This document shows, piece by piece, positions 51,727 through 63,376 of a stretch of 64,000 nucleotides of DNA. A program made the translations under genes and the position numbers. The DNA is from Bedellia somnulentella (Eukaryota; Arthropoda; Insecta; Lepidoptera; Bedelliidae). The notes below the pieces were generated by a model that had not been told where the DNA came from, searched no databases, and was given only the letters and a program-made list of their open reading frames with translations. Positions within the stretch are counted from its first letter, which is position 1, and each line of letters opens with the position of its first letter. The DNA is taken from the NCBI GenBank assembly GCA_963576735.1, contig OY755197.1, positions 5,034,501 through 5,098,500 on the forward strand, given 5' to 3'.

Positions 51727-52110
51727 CGGCTGTGTTAAACTAAAAACAAGTATGTCGTTTTTGGCAAATTTTACAGGAGAGCGAAAAAACATTTTATTTC
51801 TATAAATTTAAATATTTCCTAAAGTGATTGTCGCATCTTGATGATTTTTGGATATGTCCGACGTGATGTAGTTTCCTAATGACATTAATATTTTTTTTAA
51901 CTTGACCTTTACAGTAACGCCAATGCAGAATAAAAATGCTTTTAGCATAGTCTTACCCTATTATTTTTATCAATAGCGCCTTAAATAAGAAGATATTTTA
52001 AGTTTTAATAATGTAGAAATAAGGGTCTTTCTATGACGAATCCAACGGTGTAAAAAAAAGCAAACGTTCAAAAATCGACATACTTGTTTTTAGCTTAGAG
52101 CAGCCGACTT
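51727..52110. mobile_element. Inverted-repeat element with aaaaacaagtatgtcg arms
   Basis: cggctgtgttaaac followed by taaaaacaagtatgtcg at the left is matched inverted by cgacatacttgttttta and gcagccg at the right. The ends align over ~35 bp with a few mismatches. The interior has no ORF. A small hairpin (gacagtctga and tagactgtcagc) follows at 52117-52155. Confidence 0.65.
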
Positions 52111-52194
52111 GGCCAGACAGTCTGAAAACCTTTTAGATTTTTATTAGACTGTCAGCTCGGCTTTTTATTTAAATACATACTTATGTATACTTAT

Positions 52195-52440
52195 ATTCTA
52201 AAAACAATACATTAAATAAATAGAAAAAAGACATGTGCATTTATACATCACAGAATTTAGAAAAATGATTTTTTAATATAGATAAAACCTGAGTTTTATT
52301 TTTATTTTGCAGTTTCGTTACAATAGTTTTCGGTAGATTGTTAAGCATATTTGGGATGATGTAGCTCCATACTCTTTCTCCATACATATTATTACATTTA
52401 GAATATAAGAAGAATAAATCTAGTAACTTTTCCAAACCTG
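52195..52440 (-). pseudogene. Possible LINE C-terminal relic
   Basis: 64-residue frame with RVWSYIIPNMLNNLPKTI and a trailing LKNHF, resembling the W..LP..I end of CR1/Jockey-type RT ORFs. No RT block adjoins. Confidence 0.4.
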
Positions 52441-53029
52441 TGGTCTGGTCTGTTTTTACCCCTTTTTTGGTTTAAAACCTTCACGGTGCAATTTTCAGAA
52501 GAAATAACCTCAGCATATAATGACTATGATAAGGGATTAAATCATATCATCTCGCTACGAAGTCTACTATGCAATTTTTGACTCGTTTTAATCAAAACTC
52601 AACAAGGCCACACAAAACCTCATTACTTCGTAGGCGACTGAACAAAACGAATCTCGGGGTTGACAAAGGGGTTGTATTGTGAGGTGAGTTCATAAAAGTA
52701 CAACGGAGGAAAACTGTATGCTTCTTACATTTGGATAAATTAGCATTCAAGTTTGTTATTTTTGTAAAAGAAAAAATATACCTTGATATCCATCAAGCGA
52801 TAAGAAAAAGAAACAGTGAGTCTGCAAAACCAATAAAACATTAGAAATATTTTCTTAATTAGAAAGAAAGAGAGAGAGAGAAAGACAGACATTTATTCTT
52901 TGTACAGAACATGGAAAAATAACATTAATAGAGAAAAAAACAGCACATTATTCAATTCTCAAAGCTAGAAATCAAAAGTAAACAAGAAAAAACAAACAAA
53001 TATAATATTTAGAAGGCATGTGTAGACAG
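52441..53029. other. Interval with an LINE 3'-tail-like patch
   Basis: An (AG)n run at 52863-52882 is followed by catttattctttgtacagaac and atggaaaaataac, which resembles the reversed 3' end of the CR1-type LINE at 43602. Otherwise no feature. Confidence 0.45.
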
Positions 53030-53262
53030 CTAACTGTCTAGTGTCGACTTAGAATAGTACTAACATTTCTTCCCGCGGGTGACGTAAGAGGCGTCTCAGG
53101 GTATTGGGGCTTATTAAGTGATGGTGGTACGATGCGGTTGGAGACCGATCACCAGCAATACTCTATTTCCACCATCATTTGTCTCCTATCTACTTCCAAA
53201 TGTGGCTCAGGAGTTTCTATCTCTAAAGCTCTAGCTATCCTATTCTGGCATTTATGACAGTG
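53030..53262 (+). mobile_element. T-SINE, diverged
   Basis: ctgtctagtgtcgactta, gggtgacgtaagaggcg, gatgcggttggagacc; tail lost. Confidence 0.78.
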
Positions 53263-53497
53263 AGTATTTAACAATATACGCATGTAGTTTACACCGTAAT
53301 CCTCGAAGGGGTAGCTGTATACTATTTTACGTAAACGAATCGGTGAAAGTCGTTTAGAGGACAGGTTTAATTGTTGTGTAGATCTTCTCTTAAACTATCA
53401 ATTATAAAGTCTCAAAAATCATTTTAATAAAACTTTACTTCCAATTAAATACTGTAAAAAATCGTCACAAGCTGTTAATTGATATAAATGGACAATA

Positions 53498-53575
53498 GAA
53501 TAGAATAGAAATCACTTTATTGGACATCACAAAAGAAATATATACAAATCTTCAGTACAAAAGCAAAAGTACAAT
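53498..53575 (-). mobile_element. CR1-type LINE 3' end, extreme 5' truncation
   Basis: agaatagaaatcactttattgg resembles the 3' tail at 43602-43640. tggacaata at 53489-53497 and 53576-53584 flanks it, so only ~78 bp was inserted. Confidence 0.8.
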
Positions 53576-53697
53576 TGGACAATATGGCATTTAAATCAAA
53601 TTGGGGTGGTCGGTACCAAACGGAGGCGCGGCATAAAAAAAGTTACATTTCAATTTTTTTTTAATCTTGCAAATTTTTATTTGTCATTTTTATTTTG

Positions 53698-53944
53698 CTG
53701 TGTAGTGTCGGCTTAGAATAGCACTACCCCAATTCTTCCGGCGGGTGTTCGTAAGAGGCGACTAACGGTATTGGGGCTTTAAAGGGATTTTTGGGCGATG
53801 CGGTTGGAGACCCATCACCAACAACCCTTATTTTACCATCTTTTCCCCACTTAACTTTCCAAAAGTGGCTGAGGACTTTCTGGTTCCTTAGCTCTGGCTA
53901 CCCTATCTAGGGATTTATAGCCGTGAGTGTATATATATGTATGT
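53698..53944 (+). mobile_element. T-SINE, full length
   Basis: Near-consensus; catttttattttg (53685-53697) and tattttcattttg (53944-53956) flank it with two mismatches. Confidence 0.9.
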
Positions 53945-53963
53945 ATTTTCATTTTGCAACCAA

Positions 53964-54480
53964 CCGTGATAGCTCAGTGGGTAGAACACCGCTTATGGTG
54001 CAGTCGATGAGGGTCCAAATCCCCGATCAGGCCTACACCTATTTGTGTTTTCTAAAGTCATATGAGTGGTTAATTTATCATGGCTGTCAACGGTTAGGAG
54101 AAACATCGTGAGGAAATCCATATGGCTAAGTTGTACTTTGCCATGTGACAGAGTACATACATACATATACTCACGGCTGTAAATCCCTAGAAGGGGTAGC
54201 CAGAGCTAAGGAATTAGAAATTCCTCAGCCACTTTTGGAAATGATAGTGGGGAAAAGATGGTAAAAATATTGGTTGTTGGTGATGGGTCTCCAACCGCAT
54301 CGCCCAAAAATCCCTTAAAAGCTCCAATACCGTTAGTTGCCTCTTACGTACACCCACCGGAAGAAATGGGGTAGTATTCTAAGCCGACACTACACAGCTA
54401 CAGTGACAGAGTATTCGTTTCAAAACGAGGATAGGTGTACACTGTCCAAGCAAAACCTTTGGTAGAGTATTTTCGTTTGT
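53964..54480 (+). mobile_element. tR1 SINE split by a T-SINE
   Basis: A-box tagctcagtggg at 53971-53982, B-box-like ggtccaaatcc, caggcctacacc. It resumes after 54403 with gtgacagagtattcg and ends eroded near 54480. Confidence 0.87.
54156..54402 (-). mobile_element. T-SINE inserted in tR1
   Basis: Full-length reverse copy between gtgacagagta duplications (54145-54155, 54403-54413). Confidence 0.93.
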
Positions 54481-55012
54481 TTGTTTGACTAAGTTAGTTT
54501 GAGTTGAGTATTTTTATTTTGAAATAGCCAAATTATTTAGCAGGTATGACGTCACGCAGAGATATATACTTTTTATACACATAGAACAATAAATAAATTG
54601 GAAAATAATATTATAACTAACCATTACGATACTAGTAAACTTTAGTCATTTCAGCCGCGATGGATTCTAAACTTAAGCCGAAGGTAATCAATTGAAAATA
54701 TACAATTTATTTAAATGAAGTCGATAACTATTATCTCGTATTTATACTTAAGCTGAAATTTACAGTTTATGTAATGCGTAATGCATTATCCCCGAATTAA
54801 GCAAATTTAATCAAATAATAATGCCTCTCTTTAATCTATACTCAATTATACCGGTTTTGGACGGGTAATTTTGTATTTCTATACGAGTAGAATGTTATTC
54901 TGTTGACAAGGCAGTTGAATTAAGAACCAATAGTACATTATCGCACAAGTGCGTAATTGTTACCGATAAGTCATAGTTTGGTCATATTGTATGCTCCTTA
55001 ACATCCTTAACT
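54481..55012. other. AT-rich intron sequence
   Basis: No repeat or exon-like stretch recognised. Confidence 0.45.
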
Positions 55013-55181
55013 CACGGCGATATATCCCTAGAAGAGGTAGCCAGAGCTTTAGAAAAAGAAAATCCTCAGCCACATTTGGAAGTTGACAAGATCATAGAAA
55101 TTAAATATTATCGGTAATGGGTGGATAAATTTACCCACCTCTCCTAGGGATTTATAGCCGTGAGTATACGTATGTATGTAT
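55013..55181. mobile_element. Two T-SINE fragments, tail to tail
   Basis: 55013-55120 is a reversed 3' half (actcacggcgatatatccc, tcctcagccacatttgg). 55138-55181 is a forward tail piece (tctcctagggatttatagcc, gtgagtatacgtatg). Together they form an inverted pair 280 bp before the host exon. Confidence 0.7.
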
Positions 55182-55460
55182 CTTTCATATCCAAATTGAT
55201 AGAGAAGGTTCTGATTTATTCATTTAAGTTTTAATATTTCTATGGTAATACCAATTTTTGTTAAGTCAGCAACTAAATTTACGTTATGTATGTTTCGCCT
55301 ACCCAAGACCATAGGGGATACTCGGATCTGACTGCAAACCTCCAGTAGTGGAGAGGCGCTGGCAATGTATATTAATGATTATGGACCTCTATACTATATC
55401 TGTCTGAAATAAAGAGTAATTTTACATTACAAACATACTTCAAGTAATGGTTTGTTCCAG

Positions 55461-55560
55461 ATTCAGATTCTTCCCGTACCAGAACATTGGACAAGAGACG
55501 TACGGCCGCGTGATGACCAAGGCGCCCCCGAATGTGGTACGAGCTCCGGACTATGACGAG
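55461..55560 (+). CDS. Host gene, third coding exon
   Basis: 100 nt between acceptor tttgttccag and donor gtaagg. It completes the split Arg (CG|A) and codes 33 residues (FRFFPYQNIGQETYGRVMTK then APPNVVRAPDYDE), ending in phase 0. No stop is reached, so at least one more exon lies downstream. None was found up to 64000; it may be short or beyond the window. The running total is 128 residues. GC-rich third positions set it apart from the flanks. Confidence 0.87.
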
Positions 55561-55808
55561 GTAAGGGTCATTTAGATAAAGAGTATATTCCACAGATCTG
55601 TATTTGAATAGATAACGCAAGTAACATTCCTTGTATAGAAACCAAGCGTGCCATTATTTTTCCACCTACTGTGACGTCACATGAGCAATTTAATGATGGG
55701 AACTCCCAGTCAGCGCGTAAACGATTCAATCGATAATATTCGAGTGCATCGACAGATCGACAGACGAATGATAAATCGACAGAAGAATGATAAAACTAGA
55801 ATTATTAT

Positions 55809-56894
55809 AGATTTTCTGTAGCAGCTTGTGATTGGTTCTCATCCTATTTTTCTGGCAGATCACAAGTAGTTAAAACAGTGGATTCAAGTGGCATTGTAAA
55901 ATATTCTAGCCCGCTTCCTATATCACGTGGCGTAGTCCAGGGATCCATTCTTGGTCCGACCCTCTTTTCTATCTATACGGCCAGTATAACTAAGGTAATT
56001 CAACATTGTGAATACCACCTGTACGCCGATGACACCCAGATCTATGCAAAGATACCTACAAATAGGGAAGGTTTTACATGCGGTGTAAACAAGTTAAATA
56101 GTGACATTGAATCCATAGTAGACTGGTCAAGAAAGCATCATCTTACCATTAACCCACATAAAACCGTGGCTATTATTTGTGGTACGGCCAGTCAAGTAAG
56201 TAAAATCAAGGAGCTTAATCCGTCCATAATAGTTGATGGTACTAAGGTCCCTTTTCAAAATTGTGTTAGAAACCTTGGTCTCTACATAGATGAAAACCTA
56301 AACTTTCATAAACACGTAGATCTCAAAATCTCCAAAAGTTTCTCTGCCCTCAGTAGCTTATATAAAATTAGATCCTACATCAGTCCTAGCATCCGACTTC
56401 AGTTATGTGAGAGTTTAGTTATGTCGCAACTTGGCTATTGTGATATTGTTTATGGTCCTTGCATTCAGAAACAAACCGAAAACAAAATACAACGGGTTCA
56501 AAATGCTTGTATGCGCTACTGCTATGACATTCCCAGAAGAAAACACATTACACCATATTTGCTCGAAAAAAACATATTAAATACGAGAAACACGAGAAAT
56601 CTTAAATTTTCTTGTTTTATGTACAAAGTGATTAAAAGAGGAGTGCCTGAATATTTATTTCATAAACTTTCTTTTTCAAATCGGCAACGTCGTAATGTTC
56701 TTCTATTACCAAAACACAACCTTACTAAGACGAAGGGCTGCTTTAAACTAGCAGCATCCAAATGCTGGAACGATATTCCACCGCCAATTAAAGAAGCAAA
56801 AACACCTCACACTTTTAAAACTAAAATGCGAAAATGGCTTATTGTGTTGCAGCAAAATCTATTTAAAGTCCAGTATGGTTGTGTTACACCTTGA
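55809..56894 (+). CDS. Non-LTR reverse transcriptase, C-terminal part
   Basis: 361 codons open from the truncation point. [14 protein letters not shown] and [17 protein letters not shown] precede the catalytic [22 protein letters not shown] and [12 protein letters not shown] follow, and a C-terminal [14 protein letters not shown] motif ends the domain. The N-terminal endonuclease and the first RT blocks are missing. It differs from the RT at 43980-45711, so two LINE families are present. No internal stops. Confidence 0.88.
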   Translation, partial: RFSVAACDWFSSYFSGRSQVVKTVDSSGIVKYSSPLPISRGVVQGSILGPTLFSIYTASITKVIQHCEYHLYADDTQIYAKIPTNREGFTCGVNKLNSDIESIVDWSRKHHLTINPHKTVAIICGTASQVSKIKELNPSIIVDGTKVPFQNCVRNLGLYIDENLNFHKHVDLKISKSFSALSSLYKIRSYISPSIRLQLCESLVMSQLGYCDIVYGPCIQKQTENKIQRVQNACMRYCYDIPRRKHITPYLLEKNILNTRNTRNLKFSCFMYKVIKRGVPEYLFHKLSFSNRQRRNVLLLPKHNLTKTKGCFKLAASKCWNDIPPPIKEAKTPHTFKTKMRKWLIVLQQNLFKVQYGCVTP

Positions 56895-57386
56895 GATACT
56901 CTTATTTTTATTTATATAAGTACATCAAATAATAATATTCTATAAATTCTTTAATATGATACTTTAACCATTATATATACTTATCTTTTATATATAAATA
57001 TATACAAATACATATTTATATTTATTTATACTATATGCTATATATACATACGTATATATACATTAATTATCTATCTAAAACTATATAAAGTAATCATCTG
57101 TGCTAATAGGAGATAATAATAAAACAAACTTTAATTGCAATGTGCACATTTTGATTACATTACAAAATATTATGTTCACTTTAATTTAATTTAGATATAA
57201 GTAGTTTTAAGTTATAGGTCAGAGCTGAAAAGCGAAGCTATCTGCTTGTTGTGGATAGAACGAGCTTTGCACCTTTTTGTCTGTTGTTTGATATCATTGT
57301 TGTTTTTTTTGTTACTTTATTTTCTTGTATTGTTGTATTTTAAGAGACAAATAAAAACATTTATTATTATTATTATTATTATTATA
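55809..57386 (+). mobile_element. Non-LTR retrotransposon (CR1/Jockey type), 5' truncated, ATT tail
   Basis: Begins inside the RT domain and ends in an (ATT)n tail at 57361-57385. About 490 bp of AT-rich 3' UTR follows the ORF. It is inserted in the inverted-repeat element. Confidence 0.85.
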
Positions 57387-58169
57387 ATTATACCTGCTTT
57401 TTAATAACGCTATTTTCTCACGGTCTCGTGTTTATTCTGAGCAACTCTTCCTACATTATTTTCCCCCACCACTACTTCTTCTCGGAGAACAACGATCTAA
57501 ATCATTGAGTTAATGAGTTAGTCAGTCAGTGAGTAGTTCAGTAGCCTTTATTATTATAATAACTTGTCCTTATTAATAACCTACCTAATTAACTAGTTTT
57601 AATAATTTGTTCTCGGAAAGTTACAAAATGATTTAAGAAAACCCCGAGAAGAATTTTTTTCTACAAAAAGAAAAGCCAGTAGAAGGCGCTATGACAAAAT
57701 TTAATACAACCCAGAACTAATTCGGATTTGGAAAAAACACAAATAAAATTACTTGTAGAGAAGGAAAAATAATCAAGTATTTTTTTTTTCGTTGTCTGTC
57801 TTTCTCCAGGCTGTATCTCATCAACAGTGATAGCTAGAAAGCTGAAATTTGCACAAATGAAGTATTTCTGTTGCCGCTATAACAACAAATACAAGTAAAA
57901 AAAATGATTTTGAGGGGGGGCCATACAATAAACGTGTTTTTTTCCTTATTTGTTTGCTCAATAATAAATCGTTAATAAGTAAATACTTAAAATTTTCACA
58001 GACTATTTACTTGTATATCACTTTTCAAAATAAATAATCAAATAACAGTAAAGTAAATATCAAAGGGGGCTTCCATACAAAAACGTTATTTTCTATTATA
58101 GATGATAGTTATTTTGTTCGATATTGGAAATAATAAAAAAAAACAAAGTATACACTTCTTCACCAAATC
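57387..58169. repeat. Repeat region with a ctgtatctcatcaacagtga element
   Basis: 57780-58130 carries gctgtatctcatcaacagtg, gatagctagaaagctgaaat and tctgttgccgctataacaac, then two g-rich ccatacaa...aacgt stretches. I recall these words as a dispersed lepidopteran repeat; its class was not established. 57387-57780 shows nothing else. Confidence 0.45.
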
Positions 58170-58740
58170 TTAAACATTGGCTGAATATGTAGAATTATCA
58201 GAAGCAGTAGCAGAATTAAATTTTCTCATTTGTGTATTGAAGGATGCCTTTACTAAAGTTTGTATTCCCAGTTAAAATCTATGAAGATAATTCAGCAGCT
58301 GTAGCTATTTCTAAGTATGGAAACTTTACAAAGAATTCTAAGCACATTGAAGTTCGCTATCATTTTGTAAATTAAAATGTTTAGCAGGGAAGTATACAAA
58401 ATAGAGTCAGAAAATAAAATTGCAGATATATTTACTTGGGAAATGTTAAATTCACTAACTTTGAAAAATGTTAAATTTAAAGGAGGAAAGTTCCCTAATT
58501 GATAATTACGTTACTGTAGTACTTAAGACCTTGTCTTATAGTTATTGTTTTACGTATGTAAGGAGGCGTGTTGGTGTATTTATGTACATTTATATTGGCA
58601 ACACTGAGTGAAGGAAGGAAGTAAAAAAGACTGACACATACCACACGTTAAGAAATGTAGCTTAGAGAATAACTTGGAACTTAAATTAAACTGTTCTTTT
58701 ATTAAATAAAAACAAAGTTAAAACAAGAGTGTTCCAATTA
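58170..58740 (+). mobile_element. Ty1/copia remnant: RNase H end and LTR-like sequence
   Basis: GAATATGTAGAATTATCAGA encodes AEYVELSEAVAE. After a frameshift KIYEDNSAAVAISKYGNF and NSKHIEVRYHF follow, the typical copia RNase H end. ENKIADIF and a purine-rich tract (aaaggaggaaag) come next. tgttggtgtatttatg at 58570 may start the 3' LTR. Several stops and shifts make it dead. Confidence 0.78.
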
Positions 58741-59524
58741 ATTATTTAAAAGAAGCATTGTAATAATAAAAATATTTTAGATACATGGAACATCCATCGT
58801 GAATATTATCATTTGTCTGTTCCCAAAATCGATTAGAATTAGAATCGAATACAACTATCTGTGCAGGTACAACACATTTTGCTTCAAATGACAGAAATAT
58901 GACAATAGCCACCGTACCATGTAGCTGATTGACAGGTGAAAATATCGTTCATTTTGATGTTCATTGCGTGTTTTAATAGACAAGCCATACTAGATAGCTT
59001 TGTTACTAAAAGCGGCAATGTATTATAAATTATGCGATACACACTCGGTTAAATGTTTTTCAGTGTAAAACCACAACGAACACGAAAAAATTGATTTTGC
59101 AATAAAAACCACATAATTTAATAATAAAGTGACCTACCGATGAAAGGAAATCTTTCTATTAATTCGTCCCGCTTTATTTGGATAGTTTTTGCAACTCAAT
59201 ACGGCACAATGAGGCATTTTTTATATTTGGCTTGACATCCGTCACCGAGAACGTTCGAGCGCGGACTCAATCAAATGGCGCTAAACTAAGATAATTTTAC
59301 TCAGTTTTTACACGCGAAGTACATGCACTTGCGTCATCTATTCAAATACAGATCTGTGGTATATTCCCTATTGAGAAAATATTTATAATAGAATTAAACT
59401 CATTTTTAACGACACTATTTATATTTTTATGCTTTAGAAGAGGAATAATTACAACAGCTCATATATATCCTAGAACAGCTGAGGTTTAACTGCATAAGGC
59501 GCACAAATGTGCAAATAATTATAA

Positions 59525-59770
59525 ATAATAATAATATACACGAACATATTATACACAAATCAAATTAGCCCCAAAATAAGAAGAAGGTGTATTACAGGAT
59601 ACTAACTCAAGGATATATTTAATATTATATAAAACACATATAAGCAACATTCAAGACTAAGAAACAATCAATTATGCTCATCACATAAATGCTACTCTCA
59701 GTGGTGATCGAAGCCGCAACCTCCAGACCGAAAAGCAAGTCACCTATCCACCCGGCCACGGACGTCATCA
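59525..59770 (-). mobile_element. tR2 SINE (tRNA-derived)
   Basis: Reverse strand: gacgtccgtggccgggtgg, ggttgcggcttcgatcacc, then the same body as 43310-43495, with an extra ~30 bp (cattcaagactaag...) in the middle. Confidence 0.78.
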
Positions 59771-61034
59771 AAATATGGCTAAAAACTCAATAGCAAAAAT
59801 CTCTTATTATAGATTAATTAATATAATTTTTCATTGATTGGACTCCACGTCTAGACTGCAATCAATTTATTTTGAGAACAAAACACTTTTCAATCCACTA
59901 AATGACAAAGGGACCTAAAACGGCTGAAATAGATGCACAAACTTTTAACTATCAGATTGCTGAAACAAAGATCTTGAAACAATGGCTCTGAATAGGGATA
60001 ATTTCGTAGCCGTCAAAGTATACAGGGGTGGGAAACAATGAGCATCTGATAACACCGTTTTAACAACTGTTTTCCATTTATCTTGTTGTTTTGTGGTAAA
60101 TTAGAAATGTCAACAAGGGTCGTTTTTGTTGCTTTATAATGGTGGCTTCAAGTTTTGAATAAGAATTATGTCTTCATCTTTTGTTCAAGTTTAGGAATTG
60201 TATGTAAAGGAAAACGTTTCTACCTGTATTTTTATTTGGAGACTACTTAAGAAAATTATGAGTGACAGCGTGGGAGAGTTATTTTACTGGCTACGTGCAG
60301 ACGTGAACTTTATTTACATTACATTTTTCATACTTTCCTTTAAATATTTTCATAATAATAACAGTTCATAAAATGAACAAAAAGGTATGCACGAGGAAAT
60401 AAATCTGAGAGAAGCGATAGACTATAGAACCGTACAAAATGGAGATTTAAAGTCTGCCATCGCAAAATAAATTGATGGCATGGAGTATGTATTGAATAAA
60501 AAAGCGCAATATTCCACATCACAATATTTAATTTAAAATATGCAAATATAAAAAAATGTGGACTTTTCACCTTCTAAAAGTTACCTATAATTATGAAAAA
60601 TAATCCCAAACCACGCGTTATTATTTCATTTGCCTCGGGACATCCTCGAAATTATCTGCATTAATGGACTGTCTGCGCATTATTCGTTGTACAATAAAAT
60701 TCATTATCGAAATTGATTGAACAAATTACAGAAGCAATCTATATTAACAAGTGTAATGGTCTACGTTATGCCTAATAAATAAATTATTACCTACTATTAT
60801 TATTCGGATTATTCGGATTCGGAATATTATTAATCTAGATAACTTATTAAGAAAAGCTAATATCTGAAAGTAAACGTTATATTAAGTAAAATTAGCAGAA
60901 AGCTGGAAAGCGTCTCTGAAATAGCTTTTATCAGTAATTTTTTCTATGTAATGTTGTTTATTTTTTACCCTTTTTCATGATCTTGAAATAAGTTTACTTG
61001 AGCATAGTTAATTTTAAAAGTAACATCGATACAT
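59771..61034. other. AT-rich interval without recognised feature
   Basis: No exon-like stretch that could continue the host gene was seen. The 76-codon minus frame at 60340-60570 lacks motifs. Confidence 0.45.
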
Positions 61035-61163
61035 ACCCTCGCCCTAGCCCTTAGTTTCCATCAGTGTAGGTAGAAACAATCGATCGCCCTTTGCATAATC
61101 CTGCTATACTCTGGAACTTCATTTCATTTACACTACAATCTTTTCATACATGCTTTTTTCGAA
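61035..61163 (-). mobile_element. RTE-like LINE 3' end, degraded
   Basis: cttagtttccatcagtgtagg, caatcgatcgccc, aatcttttcatacatgctt. 61164-61323 is unassigned AT-rich sequence. Confidence 0.6.
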
Positions 61164-61323
61164 GATGACCGACAAACTTAAACCTCGCAAAACCTATTAT
61201 GCTGCGATACTTTTGATACTTATTTATTCCGTTGTATGTGCAAGTAGTCTTTTTTTAAATTATTTATAAACAACTATTAAGCTATCAATCAGAATTGATG
61301 TTTACTAAACTCTAAAATAATTT

Positions 61324-61572
61324 GCCGTGTAGTGCCGGCTTAGAATGTCGCTACCCCTTTCTACCCATAGGTGTCGTAAAAGGCGACTAAGGGTATTGGG
61401 GCTTTTTATTGGATTTTTGGGCGATGCGGTTGGAGACCCATCACCAAAAACCTTTATTTTTACCATCTTTTCCCCACACAACTTCCAAAAGTGGCTGAAG
61501 AATTTATAATTCCTTAGCTCTGGCTACCCCTTCTAGGGAAATATAGCCGTGAGTATATGTATGTATGTATGT
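61324..61572 (+). mobile_element. T-SINE, third subfamily, full length
   Basis: gccgtgtagtgccggctta, aggtgtcgtaaaaggcgac, gccgtgagtatatg and TATG tail. 61573-61825 is AT-rich with nothing recognised. Confidence 0.88.
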
Positions 61573-61825
61573 AAAATAAATACATCAACTTTCGAAATTT
61601 GCAAATAAATCTAAAATCCAAAACTTCAAGATCCAATGAAACCTTAAATGTGATACAATGAGGAAAACCTTCATCCTATAATAAGTTAGGGTTACCTTTT
61701 GTACCTTTCTGTGCGTAAAAAATATGTATACCCACGCTAAATCACGTACCTTTCAACCATCAGGACTGAAAAAAATCGCTGCCCCATAGATAGACGTAGT
61801 GAAATTGTCAGTTATTTTAATTTTG

Positions 61826-62090
61826 ACTAGTGAACTGCCCGAGTTTCGCATGGGTAGTGTTATTTTTCAAATATCTAAGAATTCTGTTAACACCTTATGA
61901 AATTTAGCGTGATTATATAATAGCCTATGTATCGTCTGAAGGTTGTACATTTCTATGGGAGAAAAAAATCATAATCAGAAGAATTGTTTCGGAATTGTAA
62001 AAGCATCCTCTCTATAAATTTAAAAGACTACAAAACCCATATATTTCTGATGAAATATGAGAAAACATGATTATTTAACAAGAGTTTACG
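61826..62090 (-). mobile_element. Helitron-like 3' end
   Basis: On the minus strand cccatgcgaaactcgggcag followed by ttcactagt forms the hairpin plus CTAGT end, comparable with 50385-50411. The 5' limit is not visible; 62091-62440 shows nothing else. Confidence 0.6.
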
Positions 62091-62441
62091 AAGTTTGAAT
62101 CCAAGTTAAAGAATAAAAAAAATACTTGTTGACCAACCCACAAATTAAACTCTTAACTCGTAAACTAGGTTGCAAGAGTTGGCAATGCAATCGCTTCTCT
62201 GTACTTAATACAGTTTTAATTCGAAAAAATACATTTATTTGGCAGAGACCTTGTAAAGTTCTACGAAAATCTCGAACTTAGCAATAAACCTGAAAGTTTT
62301 AACAATCTAAATTTCAAGGAATGTTTGCAAAACTGATGTAAATTCAGGAAGTAAGTTCATAGACTCACGTTACCAGTTTCAAAGTCTCGACTGAGGTCGG
62401 AAATATGTTTATGAAATACTTTATCGAATAGTTTATTTGTT

Positions 62442-62978
62442 TTTAGGGTTCCGTACATCTGAATACAAAAACGGAACACTTATAGGATCACTCGTGTGTC
62501 TGTCCGTCCGTCGCTTACAGTCAATTATCTCCAAATCTATTAGACCGATTAAGTTGAAATTTGGTAAACATATCAATTCCTGTGACCCAAACACAGAGGT
62601 GTGACGTGAGCAGATGAAATCTGTATATGGGGGTTCATTTTTGGAGGGGAAGGGGAAAATTAAACTGCATCGTGTGGCATATCAAATGAAAGGTCTTGTT
62701 GAGAAGATCTTAAATGTATTTTTTTGTAATTTTATTATAAATAGTTTCCAAGTTATTCAAGAAAATAGACGAAAATTTACCATCCCCCCCCCTTTATCTC
62801 CGAAACTGCTGAACCTAAAATTTTGAAATAAATACAGAAATTAGTTTTCTCCTTATAGATTATAGGAAAACCTATAAGAAGTCCATGATATTAAAATAAC
62901 ATGGTAAATCACTCAATATCAACATCGTACGGAACCCTCTTCACGTGAGTTCAACTCGCACTTGTGCCCTTTTTTTTG
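62442..62978. repeat. gggttccgta...tacggaaccc repeat element
   Basis: tttagggttccgtacatctg at the left and gtacggaaccctcttcac, then ctcgcacttgtgccc plus a T run at the right. This combination is a common lepidopteran dispersed repeat in my memory; class unsettled. The 70-codon frame at 62614 is inside it and is not a gene. Confidence 0.6.
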
Positions 62979-63012
62979 TATTGATTAATTTTTTTATTAA
63001 TTTTTTTTATAT

Positions 63013-63078
63013 TTTCACGCCATTAGTTCCCATTGGGGTTTGCAGAGATTATCAATCGCCACGTTTTACGATCTACCT
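63013..63078 (-). mobile_element. RTE-like LINE 3' end fragment
   Basis: ttcacgccattagttcccat, gcagagattatcaatcgcc. Confidence 0.65.
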
Positions 63079-63157
63079 ATTTATCTATCAGTGGGAGGTA
63101 TTGGCTCTGTATAACGACTGAGATGATAAAAGTCATGAGTATAAGTCCTAATTGTCA

Positions 63158-63365
63158 TGGCTTAGAATAGCACTAACCCATTTTATCTGGCAGTGATCGT
63201 AAAAGGTGACTTAGGGAGGAATGAAGGAAAAATTGATGTAACAGATATATTCTCACGGTTAAAAATTCCCAAAAAAAGGTAACCATCCCTTGAGAATTGG
63301 GAATTCTTCAGCAATTTTTGGAAATTGCTGGTGCTGGGTCTCAGTATCATTTCGTAACAGTAGAA
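63158..63365. mobile_element. Two opposed T-SINE fragments
   Basis: 63158-63217 is a forward head piece (ggcttagaatagcactaacc, gtgatcgtaaaaggtgac). 63240-63365 is a reversed tail half (attctcacggttaaaaattc, gggaattcttcagc). Confidence 0.6.
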
Positions 63366-63376
63366 ACTCTCAACAC

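Larger units (their letters stand above)
55591..59358. mobile_element. 3.8 kb element with long terminal inverted repeats, 8 bp target duplication
   Basis: Left end cacagatctgtatttgaata (from 55591), continuing gataacgcaagt, is matched inverted at the right end (acttgcgtcatctattcaaa, tacagatctgtg to 59358), ~33 bp with one mismatch. gtatattc lies at 55583-55590 and 59359-59366. The 8 bp duplication suggests hAT, P or a relative. No transposase was found; the interior is filled by a LINE and a copia relic. It starts 30 bp past the host exon donor. Confidence 0.82.
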
